A stretch of 64,000 nt of DNA from an uncultured Clostridium sp. (GTDB lineage Bacteria > Bacillota > Clostridia > Lachnospirales > Lachnospiraceae): contig CAMEFI010000017.1 in the NCBI GenBank assembly GCA_945915475.1, positions 1-64,000 of the forward strand, given 5' to 3'. The translations under genes were made by a program, and so were the position numbers. Shown here piece by piece: positions 62,246 to 64,000 of this stretch. The notes below the pieces were generated by a model. That model did not search any database. It saw only the letters and a list, made by a program, of their open reading frames with translations, and had not been told where the DNA came from. Each line of letters opens with the position of its first letter. The first letter of the stretch is position 1.

Positions 62246-63841
62246 ATGAAATTAACATTTATTGGAGCAGATCATGAGGTGACAGGGAGTTGTCATTGCC
62301 TGCAGGCATGTGGAAAGAATATTTTGATTGACTGTGGTATGGAGCAGGGACCGGATGTGTATGAGAATCAGGAGCTTCCGATGAATCCTTCGGATGTGGA
62401 TTACATATTGCTAACTCATGCACATATTGATCATTCGGGACTTTTACCGCTTATGTATGCAAGAGGATTCCGGGGGCAGGTATTTACGACAAAGGCAACG
62501 ACAGATCTTTGTCAGATTATGTTGCGTGATAGTGCACATATCCAGGAGTTTGAGGCAGAATGGCGCAACCGGAAAGCAAAACGTGCCGGTGAGGAGGAAT
62601 ATGTTCCATTATATACAATGAATGATGCTAATGGTGTTTTATCATTTTTCGTTCCGTGCCAGTATGAGGATATTATTGAGATAGCAGATGGAATCAAAAT
62701 CCGTTTTTCAGATGTGGGACATTTGTTAGGCTCTGCGAGTATTGAAATCTGGCTGACAGAGGGTGATATCTCTAAGAAGATTGTATTTTCCGGTGACATT
62801 GGTAATATTAACCAGCCGATTATTAAGGATCCACAGTATTTGAAAGAGGCAGATTATGTTGTTATGGAGTCTACATATGGTGATCGGAATCATGGTGGAA
62901 CACCGGATTATGTGAAGGAACTTACACAGATTATCAAGGAGACTTTTGACAAGGGTGGTAATGTGGTGATTCCATCTTTTGCAGTTGGCAGAACCCAGGA
63001 GTTATTGTATTTTATCCGAAAGATTAAGTATGATCATCTGCTTCCGGAATATGAGAATTTCGATGTATATGTGGATAGTCCATTGGCAGTAGAAGCAACG
63101 AATATTTTTCATCAGAACGTAGACAACTGTTTTGATGAGGAAGCAATGGAACTTATTAAACAGGGAATTAATCCCATTGCTTTTCCTGGATTGAAGACTT
63201 CGGTTACCAGTGATGATTCCAAAGCAATCAACTTCGATCAGAAACCGAAGGTTATCATTTCTGCATCCGGTATGTGTGAGGCAGGTCGAATCCGGCATCA
63301 TTTAAAACATAATCTGTGGAGAAAAGAGTGTACGATTCTTTTTGTTGGATATCAGGCTCATGGAACTCTCGGACGAAGTATCCTGGAGGGAGCCACCACC
63401 GTTAAGTTATTTGGTGAGCTGATTGAGGTTCGTGCAAGAATTGAGAAACTAGAAGGAATCAGTGGGCATGCGGATCAGCAGGGATTATTGAAATGGCTGC
63501 ATTCCTTTGATCCAAAACCAAAAGTATTTGTTGTACATGGAGAAGATCTGGTATGCGAGCATTTTAAAAATATGATACAGGAAGAGGGATATGAGGCAGT
63601 TGCTCCATTTTCTGGTGCAGAATTTGATCTAGGTATGGATCAATTGATCTTTGAAGGAGTCTCTACGAAGAAAGTTAAGGTTAGCCAGAAGGCATTTCGG
63701 GCACAGGCAATCTTTGATCGTCTTGTTGCAGCAGGTAATCGTTTGCTTACGGTTATTGCGCATAACAAAGGCGGTGCCAATAAAGATTTGGTTCGCTTTA
63801 CAGATCAGATCAATAGTCTTTGTGACAAGTGGGACAGATGA
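62246..63841 (+). CDS. Beta-CASP metallo-beta-lactamase RNA nuclease
   Basis: 531 aa. Metallo-beta-lactamase core THAHIDHSG near residue 56, DVGHLLGSAS, FSGDIG, then the beta-CASP domain with MESTYGDR, SASGMCEAGRIRHH and GISGHADQ. These are the zinc ligands and motifs A-C of CPSF/RNase J-like nucleases. It is the short 'YSH1-like' bacterial form, with ~70 extra C-terminal residues. RNA cleavage is likely; target unknown. AAAGGGG precedes the ATG. Confidence 0.88.
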   Translation: MKLTFIGADHEVTGSCHCLQACGKNILIDCGMEQGPDVYENQELPMNPSDVDYILLTHAHIDHSGLLPLMYARGFRGQVFTTKATTDLCQIMLRDSAHIQEFEAEWRNRKAKRAGEEEYVPLYTMNDANGVLSFFVPCQYEDIIEIADGIKIRFSDVGHLLGSASIEIWLTEGDISKKIVFSGDIGNINQPIIKDPQYLKEADYVVMESTYGDRNHGGTPDYVKELTQIIKETFDKGGNVVIPSFAVGRTQELLYFIRKIKYDHLLPEYENFDVYVDSPLAVEATNIFHQNVDNCFDEEAMELIKQGINPIAFPGLKTSVTSDDSKAINFDQKPKVIISASGMCEAGRIRHHLKHNLWRKECTILFVGYQAHGTLGRSILEGATTVKLFGELIEVRARIEKLEGISGHADQQGLLKWLHSFDPKPKVFVVHGEDLVCEHFKNMIQEEGYEAVAPFSGAEFDLGMDQLIFEGVSTKKVKVSQKAFRAQAIFDRLVAAGNRLLTVIAHNKGGANKDLVRFTDQINSLCDKWDR

Positions 63842-63947
63842 TAGAATAATTAACTTATATTTAACGCAGATTGTATCAAAAGAGGATAGATGTCATGTAT
63901 ATACCATGTTATGCTGAACGGAAATGACAGTATAGGAGTGGTATTGG

Positions 63948-64000
63948 ATGGATAAGGATAAGAAACTGGAGAAGAAGATCATAGCTGACTTTCAGGCTTC
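63948..64000 (+). CDS. Start of an unidentified gene (partial)
   Basis: ATG 63948 is preceded by TAGGAG with 9-10 nt spacing and opens a lysine-rich frame (MDKDKKLEKKIIADFQA) that runs off the right edge. Too short to identify. Confidence 0.5.
   Translation, partial: MDKDKKLEKKIIADFQA

Noticed and set aside
1-64000. tRNA and rRNA genes
   Set aside because: No cloverleaf-like segments with T-loop GGTTCGA-type motifs and no rRNA signature were seen by eye; a covariance scan would be needed to exclude atypical ones.

Overview
The window reads as a low-GC Gram-positive chromosome segment, most likely a gut or rumen Lachnospiraceae (Clostridia). Grounds are the AT-rich coding style, AGGAGG-type ribosome sites, TTGACA/TATAAT promoters, two T-box leaders, a TPP riboswitch, a HrcA/CIRCE site, a yybP-ykoY-type leader and the gene content. 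Genus cannot be fixed from sequence alone. No rRNA, tRNA, CRISPR array, prophage or complete insertion sequence was found.

Layout. 1-5096: a surface-protein locus with the C-terminal end of one Fn3-like secreted protein, two Rpn/PD-(D/E)XK 'transposase-nuclease' genes with different C-terminal tandem repeats and identical terminators, and a second secreted protein with a related C-terminus. 5119-12230: tryptophan operon trpE-G-D-C-F-B-A behind a T-box leader with a UGG specifier. 12320-17165: EcsC-like protein, a coiled-coil protein, a glycosyltransferase/aldo-keto reductase fusion with an internal ribosome site, and a trigger-factor-like lipoprotein. 17182-21229: TPP riboswitch and thiC-thiM-thiE-thiD, followed by nth and a small zinc-ribbon membrane protein. 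22542-23272: decayed EamA transporter; 23266-25923: clpB under CIRCE.

26124-32763 is a cell-surface cluster: SGNH hydrolase, transglutaminase-like protein, MBOAT O-acyltransferase, DHHW/AlgX-like partner, G5/DUF348 lipoprotein and a second SGNH hydrolase. It looks built for acyl modification and remodelling of an extracellular glycan. Next come a DUF551-like small protein, glyA, a hybrid histidine kinase (HisKA-HATPase-REC-HPt), and convergent leuA, whose T-box leader carries a CUC specifier. 39282-41714 is a decaying TetR/ABC exporter locus whose permease has an in-frame stop. 41927-44320 pairs a ROK kinase with a GH1 6-phospho-beta-glucosidase.

44488-50080 holds small membrane proteins and a response regulator-histidine kinase-YfhO operon. 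50115-53596 is a glucose-type PTS EIICBA gene and its BglG/GlcT-family antiterminator; the long leader has three 13-bp repeats at exact 33-bp spacing and a candidate antiterminator/terminator pair. 53637-56487 is a P-type cation ATPase behind a yybP-ykoY (Mn2+) riboswitch. The end holds a MarR regulator, a second transglutaminase-like protein, an aconitase-family hydratase, a MOP-type flippase, a beta-CASP RNA nuclease and the start of one more gene.

RNA-level control is the common theme: five biosynthesis, transport or metal loci (trp, leu, thi, PTS, P-type ATPase) each begin with a structured leader ending in an intrinsic terminator.
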